From: Nanobdellota archaeon | GTDB taxonomy: Archaea > Nanobdellota > Nanobdellia > Pacearchaeales > GW2011-AR1 | Direction of reading: 5' to 3' | DNA length: 59,174 nucleotides | Assembly (NCBI GenBank): GCA_018815925.1 | Contig: JAHIWS010000016.1 | Coordinates: 1 to 59,174, forward strand | Part shown: positions 1 to 9,529 of the stretch, piece after piece | How positions within the stretch are numbered: the stretch's first letter is position 1 | Layout: each line of letters opens with the position of its first letter | Position numbers and translations under genes: made by a program | Notes under the pieces: generated by a model | Seen by the model: the letters and a program-made list of their open reading frames with translations, nothing else | Database searches by the model: none | What the model was told of the DNA's origin: nothing

Positions 1-1
1 T

Positions 2-85
2 GGAAAATTCTTTAGAAGTGTTGGAAATACAACTATGGAAGCTGTTGATCACTACATTCGATCTTCTCAACCTTGGGTTTGTTAG
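2..85 (+). CDS. C-terminal end of an unidentified protein (truncated by window edge)
   Basis: An open frame enters from the left edge and ends at a TAG codon. Its last 27 residues contain VGNTTMEAVDHYIRSSQP. Only the tail is visible, so no family can be assigned. It is convergent with the surface-protein block that follows, and a strong hairpin lies between them. It could be a chance frame, but the plus-strand direction and the terminator-like hairpin just downstream favour a real gene end. Confidence 0.4.
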   Translation, partial: GKFFRSVGNTTMEAVDHYIRSSQPWVC

Positions 86-110
86 TTTTAACATTTTTTA
101 ATCCTCGATA

Positions 111-130
111 CCTCGCGCTTTAGCGCGGGG
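111..130. terminator. GC-rich hairpin between convergent genes
   Basis: CCTCGCGC-TTTA-GCGCGGGG forms an 8-bp stem (one G-T pair) with a 4-nt loop, in otherwise AT-rich sequence. It lies between two converging coding regions and has T-rich sequence nearby, so it probably ends or protects both transcripts. Archaeal termination does not require hairpins, so the role is inferred. Confidence 0.5.
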
Positions 131-149
131 TTATTCATTTTAAAAATAA

Positions 150-3074
150 TTAATCTGGATAACAATCATCAAAGTCCTCAAAATCAATATACCCATCACA
201 ATCATTATCTAATTCATCATCACATATTTCAATTGTAGGAAGAACCTCATCTTCACAGATTCCACTCCAGAACCCATATTCGCAGGATTCTATTCCAGCA
301 CTACACTCTCCAATTTCTCCTGTTCCTGTTGGACCTGTATAACATGTTCTAGTTTCCCCTTCTTCACAATCATAAACTATTGGTTCTTCACATTCTTGCC
401 ATAAAGATTCAATCCAATATTCTAAATCATGAACTCCAGGACCTATTTGTGTAACAACTTCTGAATCTAATTCTAAATGCAAGTTAAATTGTGTTTGTTG
501 ATTTATTTCCTCACAATCTAACTGAAGAACTCCTGCTTCAGTTTCAAACCAGCTAATACATTCATCTTCATCATATTCTTCACAATGTTTTAAACCAACA
601 AAAGCTTCATCTTCATTATTTGTGATAACTGTATTCATCATAGCAGGTGTTATTATGTTTCCTAATTTATTCATCCAAAATTGAACACTGTTTTCTCCTC
701 TCATACATACATGGAATGTAAAATCACATTCTCCTCCTGATTCTGGATCAATATTACATAAAGCAGGACTAATATATTCTACAAATACTGTTTCTACAAG
801 CTCTTCTTCAATTTCTTCACAATTCTCATTGTCTAGGTTATCTGTAGCACAAACTCTTAATAAATAATCTCCAACAGGAAGTTCTTTATTCATTAATGCT
901 TCCCATGTTCCGTAAATTGATTGGGTTAATCCAACTTCTCTAACTTTTTCTTCTTGATCATTTAATAATTCAGCCCAAACTTCTTTAATGCCTGTTTTTT
1001 CATCAATAATTGTAGCTACAATTGATTGTGAACATCTTTTTATTTCTGTTTCCCATGGTAAAGGATTATGAATTGTTATTTCAGGACCTTCACAATCTAT
1101 CCAATCTATTTGAGAATTCCATTCTTCTTCATTATTTAATAAATCAAAACTCTGCCAGTTTAGTTCTGTCCATGAACAATCTTCTAAACCTTCTAAATTA
1201 AATGGATTTTCATATAAAATAGGTTCATATTGTATTTCTTCATCAGCACATTCAGCAACATAATAAGTTTCAGCACATCCAACTTCAGTATCAGTGCAAG
1301 TTAAAGTAAACTCTGTTTTACAATTAACCCATAATTTTTCACCATCATTATATGTTGGTTCTCCTATTTCTTTTATTGTCACAGGAGACATTGTGTCTAC
1401 TTTATCTATTTCATATTGAACATCTTCTGAATTACCAACATTATCTACTGAAAAATATTCTAATTCATAAACCCCATCAATATCAAAACTAATAACACCT
1501 TCATATTCTATCCAGTTACCATTATTTACTCTATAATAGGTTATATCACATCCAGAATCACTATCACTACAACTTAATTCAATTTCTGTATTATCAGTAA
1601 TAAACCAATCAATAAACCATTGCATCCATTCAAATCCAGGATATTTTGGTTCTGAAATAATTTTTTCAGTTAAAGGAGCTTCTCTGTCTAAATCCCATTG
1701 ATGCCCTTTCATATTTTGATTACAAGCTTTGTCTGTAACTCTTTTTCTAACCCAGCAAATATTTTCTCCGTCATCAGGACAAACTTCAGAAATATCAATT
1801 AAATCTCCAAGTTCTGCATTACATTCTATTTCTGTATAATCTTCTGGACTTGATTCATCTCCTGTAATAGCTATCTCACACTTCCATAAATTCCCTTCTG
1901 CATCTTCATCAGTCTCATAAACATAAAAATCATCATTATACCATTCATCCCATGGCTCTCCTGTTATTGTTATTGTTGGTTCATTGTTATCATAATAAAC
2001 ATGTTCAGAATATTCACTCCAATCTCCTGAATTTCCAGCCATATCCCAAGCTTTTACTCTTATATAATAATCTTGGCCATTTTCAGGCGCATTAATTATT
2101 ATTGAATTTTCTTTTGTTGTTGTAGTGTAATAAAGAGTTCCATCAGAATAATAAACTTCAACTTCATAATAATCAATTCCAGCACATCCTTCATCTTCTA
2201 GAACATCCCAAGAAAAACTAGGAGCTTCATTAACATAATTAGCTACACATTCACTTGGATTTGAATGAATAATATTTATAACTTGTCCAGGCTCTTCTGT
2301 ATCAATGCAAAATTCTTGACAAGTTCCTTCTCCAACATTATTTAATTGGTCTGTTGCTCTACAGCAAATTTCGTGCCACCCATCAATATAAGCCAAATCA
2401 TCTTTATCTGATCTCCACTCTTCAACCAATTCATTAAATGCTCCGTCAACAGAATCTGCTCCAGAAAAAATATGATATGTATCTGGACTCTCTCTATTAT
2501 ATTGAACATTTATAATATTTGATTCTGTATCTGATGCTTTCCCATATACATAAAAAAATCCATTTTCATTAATATAAATAGAATCTGAGAAAAAATACTC
2601 ATTTTCATTATATTTATGTTGTAAAAAATCAACAGAACATTCTGGTTGTGTCTCTTCTACACAAGCTCCTTCAACACATTCATTTAAACATTCATAATCC
2701 ATACTTGTTTCTTGATTTCCATCACAAGTATATTCTGTTAAAATATTCCCATTACATTCGTCATTATATACTCCTGTTCCTCCTCCGCCTCCACCACTTC
2801 CTTCACAAGAAGGCCCATATATTGTTGAAAAAGATAGAATAATATTTGAAGCAGTAAAGTAATCTAAACCATCATCATTATCTGTACAAGTTTGGTCTTC
2901 ATTATAACATCCAGATAAATCATATTCTTGGTCTCCATCTATGCATGGTTCTCCAACTAACCCATAATCATAACCAAAATCAGAACATACAGGTTCAGCA
3001 GCACTAACAAAATTAAAACTACCAATTAATAATAAAAACAAACTAAACAAAAATAATCCTCTTTTTAAGCTCAT
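150..3074 (-). CDS. Large secreted Cys-rich Ig-like surface protein
   Basis: The 974-residue protein starts with a clear signal peptide (MSLKRGLFLFSLFLLLIG...FVSAA). A Cys-rich N-terminal part with a Gly run comes next, followed by several Ig/fibronectin-like modules in which the phrase DNxxPTITI or SPVTIKEIGEP recurs at module starts. The C-terminus carries the MopE-like calcium-binding signature (GECSAGIESC...EICDDELDNDCDGYID) seen in many archaeal and myxobacterial surface proteins. No membrane anchor is visible at the C-terminus. Abundant Cys suggests disulfide-stabilised extracellular modules. It is the last gene of a minus-strand block of exported proteins and resembles the 1516-residue protein upstream in module style. 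Function is probably cell-surface structure or adhesion (inference). Confidence 0.8.
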   Translation of the reverse strand: MSLKRGLFLFSLFLLLIGSFNFVSAAEPVCSDFGYDYGLVGEPCIDGDQEYDLSGCYNEDQTCTDNDDGLDYFTASNIILSFSTIYGPSCEGSGGGGGGTGVYNDECNGNILTEYTCDGNQETSMDYECLNECVEGACVEETQPECSVDFLQHKYNENEYFFSDSIYINENGFFYVYGKASDTESNIINVQYNRESPDTYHIFSGADSVDGAFNELVEEWRSDKDDLAYIDGWHEICCRATDQLNNVGEGTCQEFCIDTEEPGQVINIIHSNPSECVANYVNEAPSFSWDVLEDEGCAGIDYYEVEVYYSDGTLYYTTTTKENSIIINAPENGQDYYIRVKAWDMAGNSGDWSEYSEHVYYDNNEPTITITGEPWDEWYNDDFYVYETDEDAEGNLWKCEIAITGDESSPEDYTEIECNAELGDLIDISEVCPDDGENICWVRKRVTDKACNQNMKGHQWDLDREAPLTEKIISEPKYPGFEWMQWFIDWFITDNTEIELSCSDSDSGCDITYYRVNNGNWIEYEGVISFDIDGVYELEYFSVDNVGNSEDVQYEIDKVDTMSPVTIKEIGEPTYNDGEKLWVNCKTEFTLTCTDTEVGCAETYYVAECADEEIQYEPILYENPFNLEGLEDCSWTELNWQSFDLLNNEEEWNSQIDWIDCEGPEITIHNPLPWETEIKRCSQSIVATIIDEKTGIKEVWAELLNDQEEKVREVGLTQSIYGTWEALMNKELPVGDYLLRVCATDNLDNENCEEIEEELVETVFVEYISPALCNIDPESGGECDFTFHVCMRGENSVQFWMNKLGNIITPAMMNTVITNNEDEAFVGLKHCEEYDEDECISWFETEAGVLQLDCEEINQQTQFNLHLELDSEVVTQIGPGVHDLEYWIESLWQECEEPIVYDCEEGETRTCYTGPTGTGEIGECSAGIESCEYGFWSGICEDEVLPTIEICDDELDNDCDGYIDFEDFDDCYPD

Positions 3075-3095
3075 GAAAAATTCATGAATGATTAG

Positions 3096-3113
3096 TATTT
3101 AAACATTATTGTG
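3096..3113 (-). promoter_or_regulatory. Promoter of the 974-aa surface protein (shared ACAATAAT/TATA motif)
   Basis: On the minus strand the sequence CACAATAATGTTTAAATA lies about 22 bases upstream of the start codon. The TTTAAATA part matches an archaeal TATA box, and the ACAATAAT block immediately upstream recurs before four other exported-protein genes in this block (starts at 4506, 4829, 9463, 10312). The transcript would have a very short leader or none. Confidence 0.55.
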
Positions 3114-3181
3114 TTTTAAAGAATATATTTTGCTATTTATCGACTTTAATAATTTTTCTTTAGAATGAGAACCATTAAAAA

Positions 3182-4234
3182 TTACTCAGCTTTAACTTTT
3201 CTCTTTTTAACAAAAGAAATAATTAAAACAGCAATAAAAATTAAAGCAAGAAAACCAATCACCATTGTAGATTTTCCAAGTTGATTTCCTACTCCAACAA
3301 CAGCTCCTGTAATTTTAGAAAATAAACTTTTTTCTTCTGAAATTTCTTCAGGCAATGTTTTTTCAGTTTCTGTTGTTTGTTTTGGTTCTTGTTCAAAACT
3401 TAAAGTAGTTATTTCATTGTTGATAGGAGTTGTTCCACTTCCAGATGAGCTTCCACCACTGCCTCCTCCACTAGAGCCTCCCCCAGAGGAACCACCTGAA
3501 CAAGATCCACAATCAGTAGGGCATAAAGAACAACTTTCATCAGCATCACAGGTACCATCACCGCAAAATGGTTCTGGAATATCTATTGTGAATAATACTG
3601 TACTGCTACCACTCTGATAATTTGAATTAATTCCAATCACAGTAATATCATGATATCCTTCATCTAAGGTTAGAGTTATATTTGGATTAAATGTAATTGG
3701 ATCTGCAGAATTTAAAGCATACATCCAAATTAAAATATTTTGATCAGAAAGAACATCTAAATCAATTGAAGTTATATCATAAACTTGATTTACAGGTGAA
3801 ACAATTGTGATTATAGGAGGATCTGTGCAAATTCCGCAGTCATTAGAACAACTTGAGCAAGTTTCATCTCCCAAGCAATATCCATCTCCACAAGTTGTTG
3901 TTAATTCAAAATCTAAATTAGTATAACCTGCATTTTCAAAAATAAAAGTTTCTGCTTGCATTCCTCCAACATAAAAAGTTATTGTATCCCCTATTCTATC
4001 ATCTTCTGGATCTTCAACATAAAATCTATTTGGAACAGAACCATAATTTCCATTTTTTGTAACTGTTATATATTCATCTCCATCAATACTAGCAGTAATA
4101 ATATTATTGTCAGGAGCAGACGCCCCATTCACTGTTACATCTCCATAAAACCAATGAGGCATTCCAGGAGCAGCAGATATGATTGGTAGTAGGAAAAGCA
4201 AAGCAATTGTTAATGTAAATAATTTATTTTTCAT
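3182..4234 (-). CDS. Secreted, C-terminally membrane-anchored Cys/Ser-Gly-rich protein
   Basis: This 350-residue protein has a signal peptide ending near ISAAPG, a beta-rich N-terminal domain, and two copies of a CGDGxCxxxExCxxCxxDCGxC motif (around residues 115-136 and 222-243) that probably form small disulfide knots. A Ser/Gly-rich spacer of about 25 residues follows, then a Thr/Glu-rich stalk. One transmembrane helix (TMVIGFLALIFIAVLIISFV) precedes a basic tail KKRKVKAE. The architecture (ectodomain, flexible stalk, single anchor, positive inside) is that of a surface-exposed anchored protein. Its start overlaps the stop of the upstream 91-residue gene by four bases, so the two are probably co-transcribed. 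Ligand or function is unknown. Confidence 0.8.
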   Translation of the reverse strand: MKNKLFTLTIALLFLLPIISAAPGMPHWFYGDVTVNGASAPDNNIITASIDGDEYITVTKNGNYGSVPNRFYVEDPEDDRIGDTITFYVGGMQAETFIFENAGYTNLDFELTTTCGDGYCLGDETCSSCSNDCGICTDPPIITIVSPVNQVYDITSIDLDVLSDQNILIWMYALNSADPITFNPNITLTLDEGYHDITVIGINSNYQSGSSTVLFTIDIPEPFCGDGTCDADESCSLCPTDCGSCSGGSSGGGSSGGGSGGSSSGSGTTPINNEITTLSFEQEPKQTTETEKTLPEEISEEKSLFSKITGAVVGVGNQLGKSTMVIGFLALIFIAVLIISFVKKRKVKAE

Positions 4235-4506
4235 CTTTGTCTCCTTCTTATTTCAACATTATAACTCAATCTTGGATCATCAAAGAATGTTTTAATAAAA
4301 TCATTAGAAATAGGATTCGCATTAGCATCTATTTCCATATTTATTTTTCCACAAATTAATGGAAAATTTTGATCAATGTATTTTATTACATTTTTACATG
4401 TTTTTATATCTAAACCTTTTAAAGTAGAATATTCAGTAGTATTTTTTGATAAGAAAATATTAGATTGATTAATGTTAAATCTAATTTTACTGTCTAATTC
4501 AGCCAT
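4231..4506 (-). CDS. Small protein of unknown function, paralogue of the next gene
   Basis: A 91-residue protein without signal peptide or membrane segment. The phrase KYIDQNFPLICGKINMEID aligns with DYIEHNFPMIYTESQLEIN in the neighbouring 82-residue gene, so the two are paralogues; their 48-nt upstream regions are identical as well. It overlaps the start of the anchored surface protein by four bases. I do not recognise the family. Its position suggests a role linked to the surface proteins, but nothing in the sequence proves it. Confidence 0.65.
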   Translation of the reverse strand: MAELDSKIRFNINQSNIFLSKNTTEYSTLKGLDIKTCKNVIKYIDQNFPLICGKINMEIDANANPISNDFIKTFFDDPRLSYNVEIRRRQR

Positions 4507-4509
4507 ATT

Positions 4510-4557
4510 AACCCCATATAAATTTTATTTAAAAACATTATTGTTATTGTAGATATA
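4510..4557 (-). repeat. 48-nt promoter repeat, copy 1
   Basis: This block is identical base for base to 4833..4880 and lies directly upstream of the 91-residue gene. Read on the minus strand it contains ACAATAATG followed by a TTTAAATA-type box and then TTTATATGGGG just before the start codon. It is best read as a duplicated promoter carried along with the duplicated small gene. Perfect identity beside diverged coding regions points to constraint or gene conversion. Confidence 0.7.
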
Positions 4558-4580
4558 CTTCTATATATAATAAAAAGAGT

Positions 4581-4829
4581 TTAGTTTTCATTTTCCTTAA
4601 GACTTAATTCAAGATTATAATGCTCTTTGATTTTGGATTTTTTTCCAACATTTATTTCAAGCTGACTTTCTGTATAAATCATTGGAAAATTATGTTCAAT
4701 ATAATCTATTGCCTTTATTCTTTCTCCTAAATGTAAGTTTGTTAAAGTAACAGATTTATAAATATTGTTAATTATAAAACCAGAGGCTTTTTTAATATCC
4801 TCTTCTAATCGTAAAAGTATCTTAGTCAT
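4581..4829 (-). CDS. Small protein of unknown function, paralogue of the 91-aa gene
   Basis: An 82-residue, probably cytoplasmic protein (MTKILLRLEEDIKKASGF...). It shares with its neighbour the pattern D/KYI-x-x-NFP-hydrophobic-I followed by an acidic beta-strand-like stretch (LEINVGKKSKI). The upstream region is the second copy of the 48-nt repeat. No known family was recognised. The duplication with promoter suggests both copies are expressed together with the surface-protein genes. Confidence 0.6.
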   Translation of the reverse strand: MTKILLRLEEDIKKASGFIINNIYKSVTLTNLHLGERIKAIDYIEHNFPMIYTESQLEINVGKKSKIKEHYNLELSLKENEN

Positions 4830-4832
4830 ACA

Positions 4833-4880
4833 AACCCCATATAAATTTTATTTAAAAACATTATTGTTATTGTAGATATA
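4833..4880 (-). repeat. 48-nt promoter repeat, copy 2
   Basis: Second copy of the duplicated promoter block described at 4510..4557, here upstream of the 82-residue gene. All 48 positions match. Confidence 0.7.
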
Positions 4881-4912
4881 TATGCTTTAATTTATAATAA
4901 AAAATTTAATAT

Positions 4913-7900
4913 TTAAAAGATATCACAGATTTCCCCTAAAATACTATTTTCACAAACTGTTTCTGGATTGTAAGTATCTTCTGTATCCATTGCTATCCAA
5001 TATCCTGCTCCTGGATCCATTTCGTCACAAAGACCATATTCATACCACTGATCTGGATTATCAAGTTCCCAGTAAGTTAAAAGACTATTCCAGTTTGTTG
5101 GTTTGAAGAGCCCTCCATCAAGGTTCCTCAAAGAGTATAGTGTGCAATAAGCACTATTTCCATTGTTATCAGGTCCATAATATCCTTCTTCGCCCTCTGT
5201 TCCATAATAACCTATTAAGTTCCATCCTTCTATTAATTTTTTACTTGGAGGTGTGGTAGGGCCTGGTTGATATAAACTTCCTCCAACAACAAGCATATCA
5301 TCGTCAGTTGCCATAACCCAATAACCATTTCCTGTTTCTATTTTTTCTAAATCATTTGATGATTCATCTGGTCTGTACATATACCAATGATCTGTTTCAC
5401 CATTATAAGTATATACAGCTTCTACATTATCTTTTACTTCACTGAACACAACTTCAGGATCTTTATCAAGAGGATTAAATGGTACAGAAATTAAATTCCA
5501 TTTTTTATTTAATTGTATTTCAAACATTCTTCCATATACTTTGAACTTTTCATCATCAACTACCCAGTTTTGATCTTCAGGACCACCATTTCCTAATTCA
5601 TCAACACAGTAATATGCTAAGTTGTGTTCTGATTCTTCTAAGAAATGGAAATCTTCTATAATTTCGTTTGTACAACACCATCCTTCATCATTCCTTACTC
5701 CATATGTTTCACAATATTCTGGGGTTGCATCTTCTGCATCTAGTTCAACTTTAAAGCAAGTTTTTTCATTATCAACTGGATGTGGTTGAGGGTCAACACA
5801 ATCTAAAGTTATTGGAGTGTCCATGGTAACTTTCCAACATTTTCCTGGTTCTGAACAAAATTCTTCTAAGTCATAAAATACAGCATCTAATCCATCCCAA
5901 ATTATTTTAACTTCACCAACTGTTTTATTTGGAATTGGTGCTTGATTATCAACAATATCAATTTCAACTTCTGGTTCTACTTGAGTATTTCCAAGAGCAT
6001 CTTTACACCAATAAACAAACTTATGACATGAATCCTTTAATCCAGTAAATTCTTTAAATTCAGAATCTTGTCCTTCTTCTATTAAAACCCAATCTTCATC
6101 TACTTCACAATTATCATATTTCCAATACATTTCCCAGTTAATAATTTCATTTCCAACAGGATGTGGGTCTTGATCAGCACATTCTAATCTAATTGTAGAT
6201 TCATCTGTAAGATATTTATGGATTGGTGTTTGACCATCTACTTCAGGTCCAGTAATTGTTTTTTGAATTATTGGTTCTTTATTATCTACAAAAACACATT
6301 GCTTGTGTGTTGAAAATTTACCTACATTATCAGTTGCGATTATTTCAATTAGGTGGCATGAGTCTTCATCAATAGTAAATGGTTCTACATAAGGTGTCCA
6401 ACTTTCTTCTCCAACTTGTACTTCTTGACATCTTGGTTCACTTTCACAAGCTTCATTTCCTTGCAATAAAGTTACTCTATATTCAACACTCTCAACTCCA
6501 GAAGGATGTGGACCATTATCATAAGCATTTATATTTACCAGAGTTTCTGAATTAATATAATGAGGATAAGGAGTATCTGCTTCAATTGGGTCTGGATATT
6601 GTGGACCATTATATGTTTTTTCTATTGTAGGTCCTTGTTTATCAACAAAAACACATTGTGGTTTAACAGGTTCTTTTTTATCAACATTATCTATTGAATA
6701 ATATTCAATCATATGGCATGATTCTTCATCTATTCCAAAAGGTTCTTCATAAGTATTCCATACATCATCTTCCCAAGTGTGCATAGGTATACATAATTCA
6801 ACATTTTCACATGCAGAATTATCATCCATAAGTGTAACAGTATAGAAAGTATCTTTTACACCAGAAGGATGTGCTTCAGGATAATCTACAGATCTTAAAA
6901 TAATTTGGTGTATAGTATCAATATATTCATAACCAGTTGTTGGATCAATATATGCAACTGGTTTATATGTTTTAGTTGTTATAGGAGGTGTTTTATCAAC
7001 AAAAAAGCAATTCTTTCCCATAGGTCCTATGTTTCCAAGAGCATCAATACCATAAAATTCTATTCTATGGCAAGATTCAGGTATATCCCCTATTGGTTCA
7101 GTATATAATGTAAAAGCTCCTTCTTCATATTGAGCATTATAACAATAATTTTCAGGTTCCCAACAAGCTTCATCTTCCATTGGAGTTATAACATAATAAA
7201 TTTCTTCTTGTCCAACTGCACAAGGAGCATCAGGATAGTCTGTTGCTTCTAAACTAATTGTTGTAGCACTATCAATCCACTCAATTAATCCATAATCTCC
7301 TTCAATAATATATTTTGGATCACTAATTATTTTTTCAACTTCAGGTCCACTTGAATCAACATAAAGATTCTTAGTGTATTCTGCTTTGTTTTCTAATTTA
7401 TCCCAACACTCTACAATTAATTCATGTTCTGTTTCATCTTCAAAACTAATATAACAATCTTCTCCTTCACATTGGAATCCAGATCCATGGAATTCACCAT
7501 CAAGCCAATAACTCCATTCACAATAAATTTCATCTACTGCACAAATTTCTCCACCATCTATAGCATTTGTGTGAATATAAGTTCCTTCGTGTCCAATTGT
7601 ATCTTGAATCCAACAATCTGCTTCAGGATTATTTAAATCACAAGTTCCGTATGTTGGGCCTGAATAAATTTCAGGAGTAATTGTTGGAGGTGTTGAATCT
7701 ACTTTATAATATTGGATATGTGGTTCTCCACTTACTTTACCAACACCATCTCTACAAAAGTATTCTAGATCATGAATTGAATCTTCATCTTCATTAAAAT
7801 TAAATCCAAAGTGATTATTTACACTAGGATCTATTGGTACAACACACCAATCTTCTTCCATTTCTCCATTATATTTTTCACAATATTTTTCAGTAACATA

Positions 7901-9463
7901 ACCATCAGAATCTAAATCATAAGAAATTTTAAATAATAATTCTTCACCATGTGAGGGGTGTTCTCCTTGATCTTCACAATAAAAATCAATCTTATGTTCT
8001 GGTGTTACCCAGTGAAATACTCCATCTGTTTCAGGAAACATATCAGGATCTATATCTCTTATAGATCTCTCATCATTATTTTTTTTAATGATGGGGGTTG
8101 TATCATCTACAAAGAAACAATTATACTTAACATCTTCTATATTTCCTAAATCATCAATACTAAAGTATCTAAGAATATGACATGATTCTTCATCTTTTGT
8201 TATAGGTTCTCCTCTATAAAGCTTCCAATATTCAACACCACACACATTATATGCTCCTTGTTCTACACAATCATACCAATTTTCTGTGTTCTCCTCAAAA
8301 TCATAAGTACAACTTTCCTGAATTTCGTTTATACATCCTTCTTCAATTTCCATATCATATGGAGTTTCTGTATCAAAATATTGACTATTACAATATTTTT
8401 CAGGTTCCCAACAATACTGATATGCTCCTTCATAAACATCATTAACATACCATGTTTTATCTACTCCAATTGCACAAATTTCTCCACCATCTTCAGGATA
8501 TAATGTTATTGGTGTTGATGTTGAAATCCACTCTATAAATCCATCAACTACTTTTGGCTCTCCTAATTCTTTTTCTGTTGTAGGAGGTGTTGAATCTACT
8601 CTAAATACCTCAGTATCTTCAACTTCATTTCCTGCAAGATCTACACATTTAATATATAATGTATGAACAGAATCTTCTTCAAAAATAACTTTCCAAGAAA
8701 TTATTTCAGTAGGATCTTCTATTGGTTCTGGATCAAATGTATGTGTAAATATTTGTTGTCCATCAAGATCAATTGAATAGTAACAATAATCTATTCCACT
8801 TGGAGGGTCACATAATCCCTGGTCTTCTACTGATACAATTATCTCAGTTTCATGGTCCATTATCCAACATTCTTCATCTGTTCCAGGTGTTGGAGGGCAA
8901 TCCCCTTGTTGTGGACCAATTATATCTTTTGTTATAATTGGAGAAAGCATATCTACACTTGTTGTATCATATAAATAAGTCCAATAATCATTATCATCTC
9001 TTGTTTCAAACCTCCAATCTAAAGCACATTTTGGATCTTGTGGATCTTGTTCAGGAGTGTGAGCAGAAAAATAAAAATCAGCACATTCTCCATTTTCATT
9101 TAATGGATTATAATCCTCTGAAGTTTCATCAGCAACATAAAAACATGCAGGATAACTTGAGATATATAATAATTCCCAACCTGCTTTTTCTTCACAACTA
9201 AAATCAGTATAATCTATTGAACCCTCGTAATTTTTATAGATTCTAACTTCATTAATAGTATCCCCTGTTAATTTGCAAAAAGTTACAGTATAATCTACGT
9301 CAGAATCAGCTGGAGACCATTCTGGTGTTAACTCAACTGAACTTGTATGTGTATTTGCTGAGACTCCATTAGCAAAAAGAACAATACCTAAAACAGCAAT
9401 TAATCCGACGATGAGAAAAGAGAATTTCACAACCGCTCTTTTGTCTTTTAATAATTGCATCAC
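4913..9463 (-). CDS. Giant repetitive secreted surface protein (1516 aa)
   Basis: A leader with a hydrophobic segment (VVKFSFLIVGLIAVLGIVLFANGVSA) exports this protein. The body holds at least eight repeated Ig-like modules of roughly 110-160 residues, each opening with a phrase such as TPPTTEKELGEP, TPPITTKTYKP, GPTIEKTYNGP or EPIIQKTITGP and ending in a D/E-S-C-H-x-I/L-x-Y-F/Y-x-x-D-x-L/V-G-N-type strand. The Cys residues inside each module probably form a disulfide. The last 200 residues carry two copies of a WNLISVPF / GWNLIGYYG motif found in the tail of other archaeal surface proteins, and a related motif (GWSLISFN) occurs in the 1218-residue protein at 50898. No C-terminal anchor is seen. 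A role as S-layer or adhesin component is inferred. Confidence 0.8.
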   Translation of the reverse strand: MMQLLKDKRAVVKFSFLIVGLIAVLGIVLFANGVSANTHTSSVELTPEWSPADSDVDYTVTFCKLTGDTINEVRIYKNYEGSIDYTDFSCEEKAGWELLYISSYPACFYVADETSEDYNPLNENGECADFYFSAHTPEQDPQDPKCALDWRFETRDDNDYWTYLYDTTSVDMLSPIITKDIIGPQQGDCPPTPGTDEECWIMDHETEIIVSVEDQGLCDPPSGIDYCYYSIDLDGQQIFTHTFDPEPIEDPTEIISWKVIFEEDSVHTLYIKCVDLAGNEVEDTEVFRVDSTPPTTEKELGEPKVVDGFIEWISTSTPITLYPEDGGEICAIGVDKTWYVNDVYEGAYQYCWEPEKYCNSQYFDTETPYDMEIEEGCINEIQESCTYDFEENTENWYDCVEQGAYNVCGVEYWKLYRGEPITKDEESCHILRYFSIDDLGNIEDVKYNCFFVDDTTPIIKKNNDERSIRDIDPDMFPETDGVFHWVTPEHKIDFYCEDQGEHPSHGEELLFKISYDLDSDGYVTEKYCEKYNGEMEEDWCVVPIDPSVNNHFGFNFNEDEDSIHDLEYFCRDGVGKVSGEPHIQYYKVDSTPPTITPEIYSGPTYGTCDLNNPEADCWIQDTIGHEGTYIHTNAIDGGEICAVDEIYCEWSYWLDGEFHGSGFQCEGEDCYISFEDETEHELIVECWDKLENKAEYTKNLYVDSSGPEVEKIISDPKYIIEGDYGLIEWIDSATTISLEATDYPDAPCAVGQEEIYYVITPMEDEACWEPENYCYNAQYEEGAFTLYTEPIGDIPESCHRIEFYGIDALGNIGPMGKNCFFVDKTPPITTKTYKPVAYIDPTTGYEYIDTIHQIILRSVDYPEAHPSGVKDTFYTVTLMDDNSACENVELCIPMHTWEDDVWNTYEEPFGIDEESCHMIEYYSIDNVDKKEPVKPQCVFVDKQGPTIEKTYNGPQYPDPIEADTPYPHYINSETLVNINAYDNGPHPSGVESVEYRVTLLQGNEACESEPRCQEVQVGEESWTPYVEPFTIDEDSCHLIEIIATDNVGKFSTHKQCVFVDNKEPIIQKTITGPEVDGQTPIHKYLTDESTIRLECADQDPHPVGNEIINWEMYWKYDNCEVDEDWVLIEEGQDSEFKEFTGLKDSCHKFVYWCKDALGNTQVEPEVEIDIVDNQAPIPNKTVGEVKIIWDGLDAVFYDLEEFCSEPGKCWKVTMDTPITLDCVDPQPHPVDNEKTCFKVELDAEDATPEYCETYGVRNDEGWCCTNEIIEDFHFLEESEHNLAYYCVDELGNGGPEDQNWVVDDEKFKVYGRMFEIQLNKKWNLISVPFNPLDKDPEVVFSEVKDNVEAVYTYNGETDHWYMYRPDESSNDLEKIETGNGYWVMATDDDMLVVGGSLYQPGPTTPPSKKLIEGWNLIGYYGTEGEEGYYGPDNNGNSAYCTLYSLRNLDGGLFKPTNWNSLLTYWELDNPDQWYEYGLCDEMDPGAGYWIAMDTEDTYNPETVCENSILGEICDIF

Positions 9464-9481
9464 AAATCAACAAATAAATAC

Positions 9482-9499
9482 TATTTAAAGATTATTGTG
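9482..9499 (-). promoter_or_regulatory. Promoter of the giant surface protein (ACAATAAT/TATA motif)
   Basis: Minus-strand CACAATAATCTTTAAATA lies about 19 bases before the start codon. Only one position in 18 differs from the promoter of the 974-residue protein. Both continue upstream with an AAATATATTC block. This indicates co-regulation of the two large surface proteins. Confidence 0.55.
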
Positions 9500-9529
9500 G
9501 TTTTTTGAATATATTTAGATAGAAGTGGT

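Noticed and set aside
8251-8503. Overlapping plus-strand ORFs inside the 1516-residue gene
   Set aside because: Antisense shadows of a repetitive AT-rich gene; no start signals or family features.
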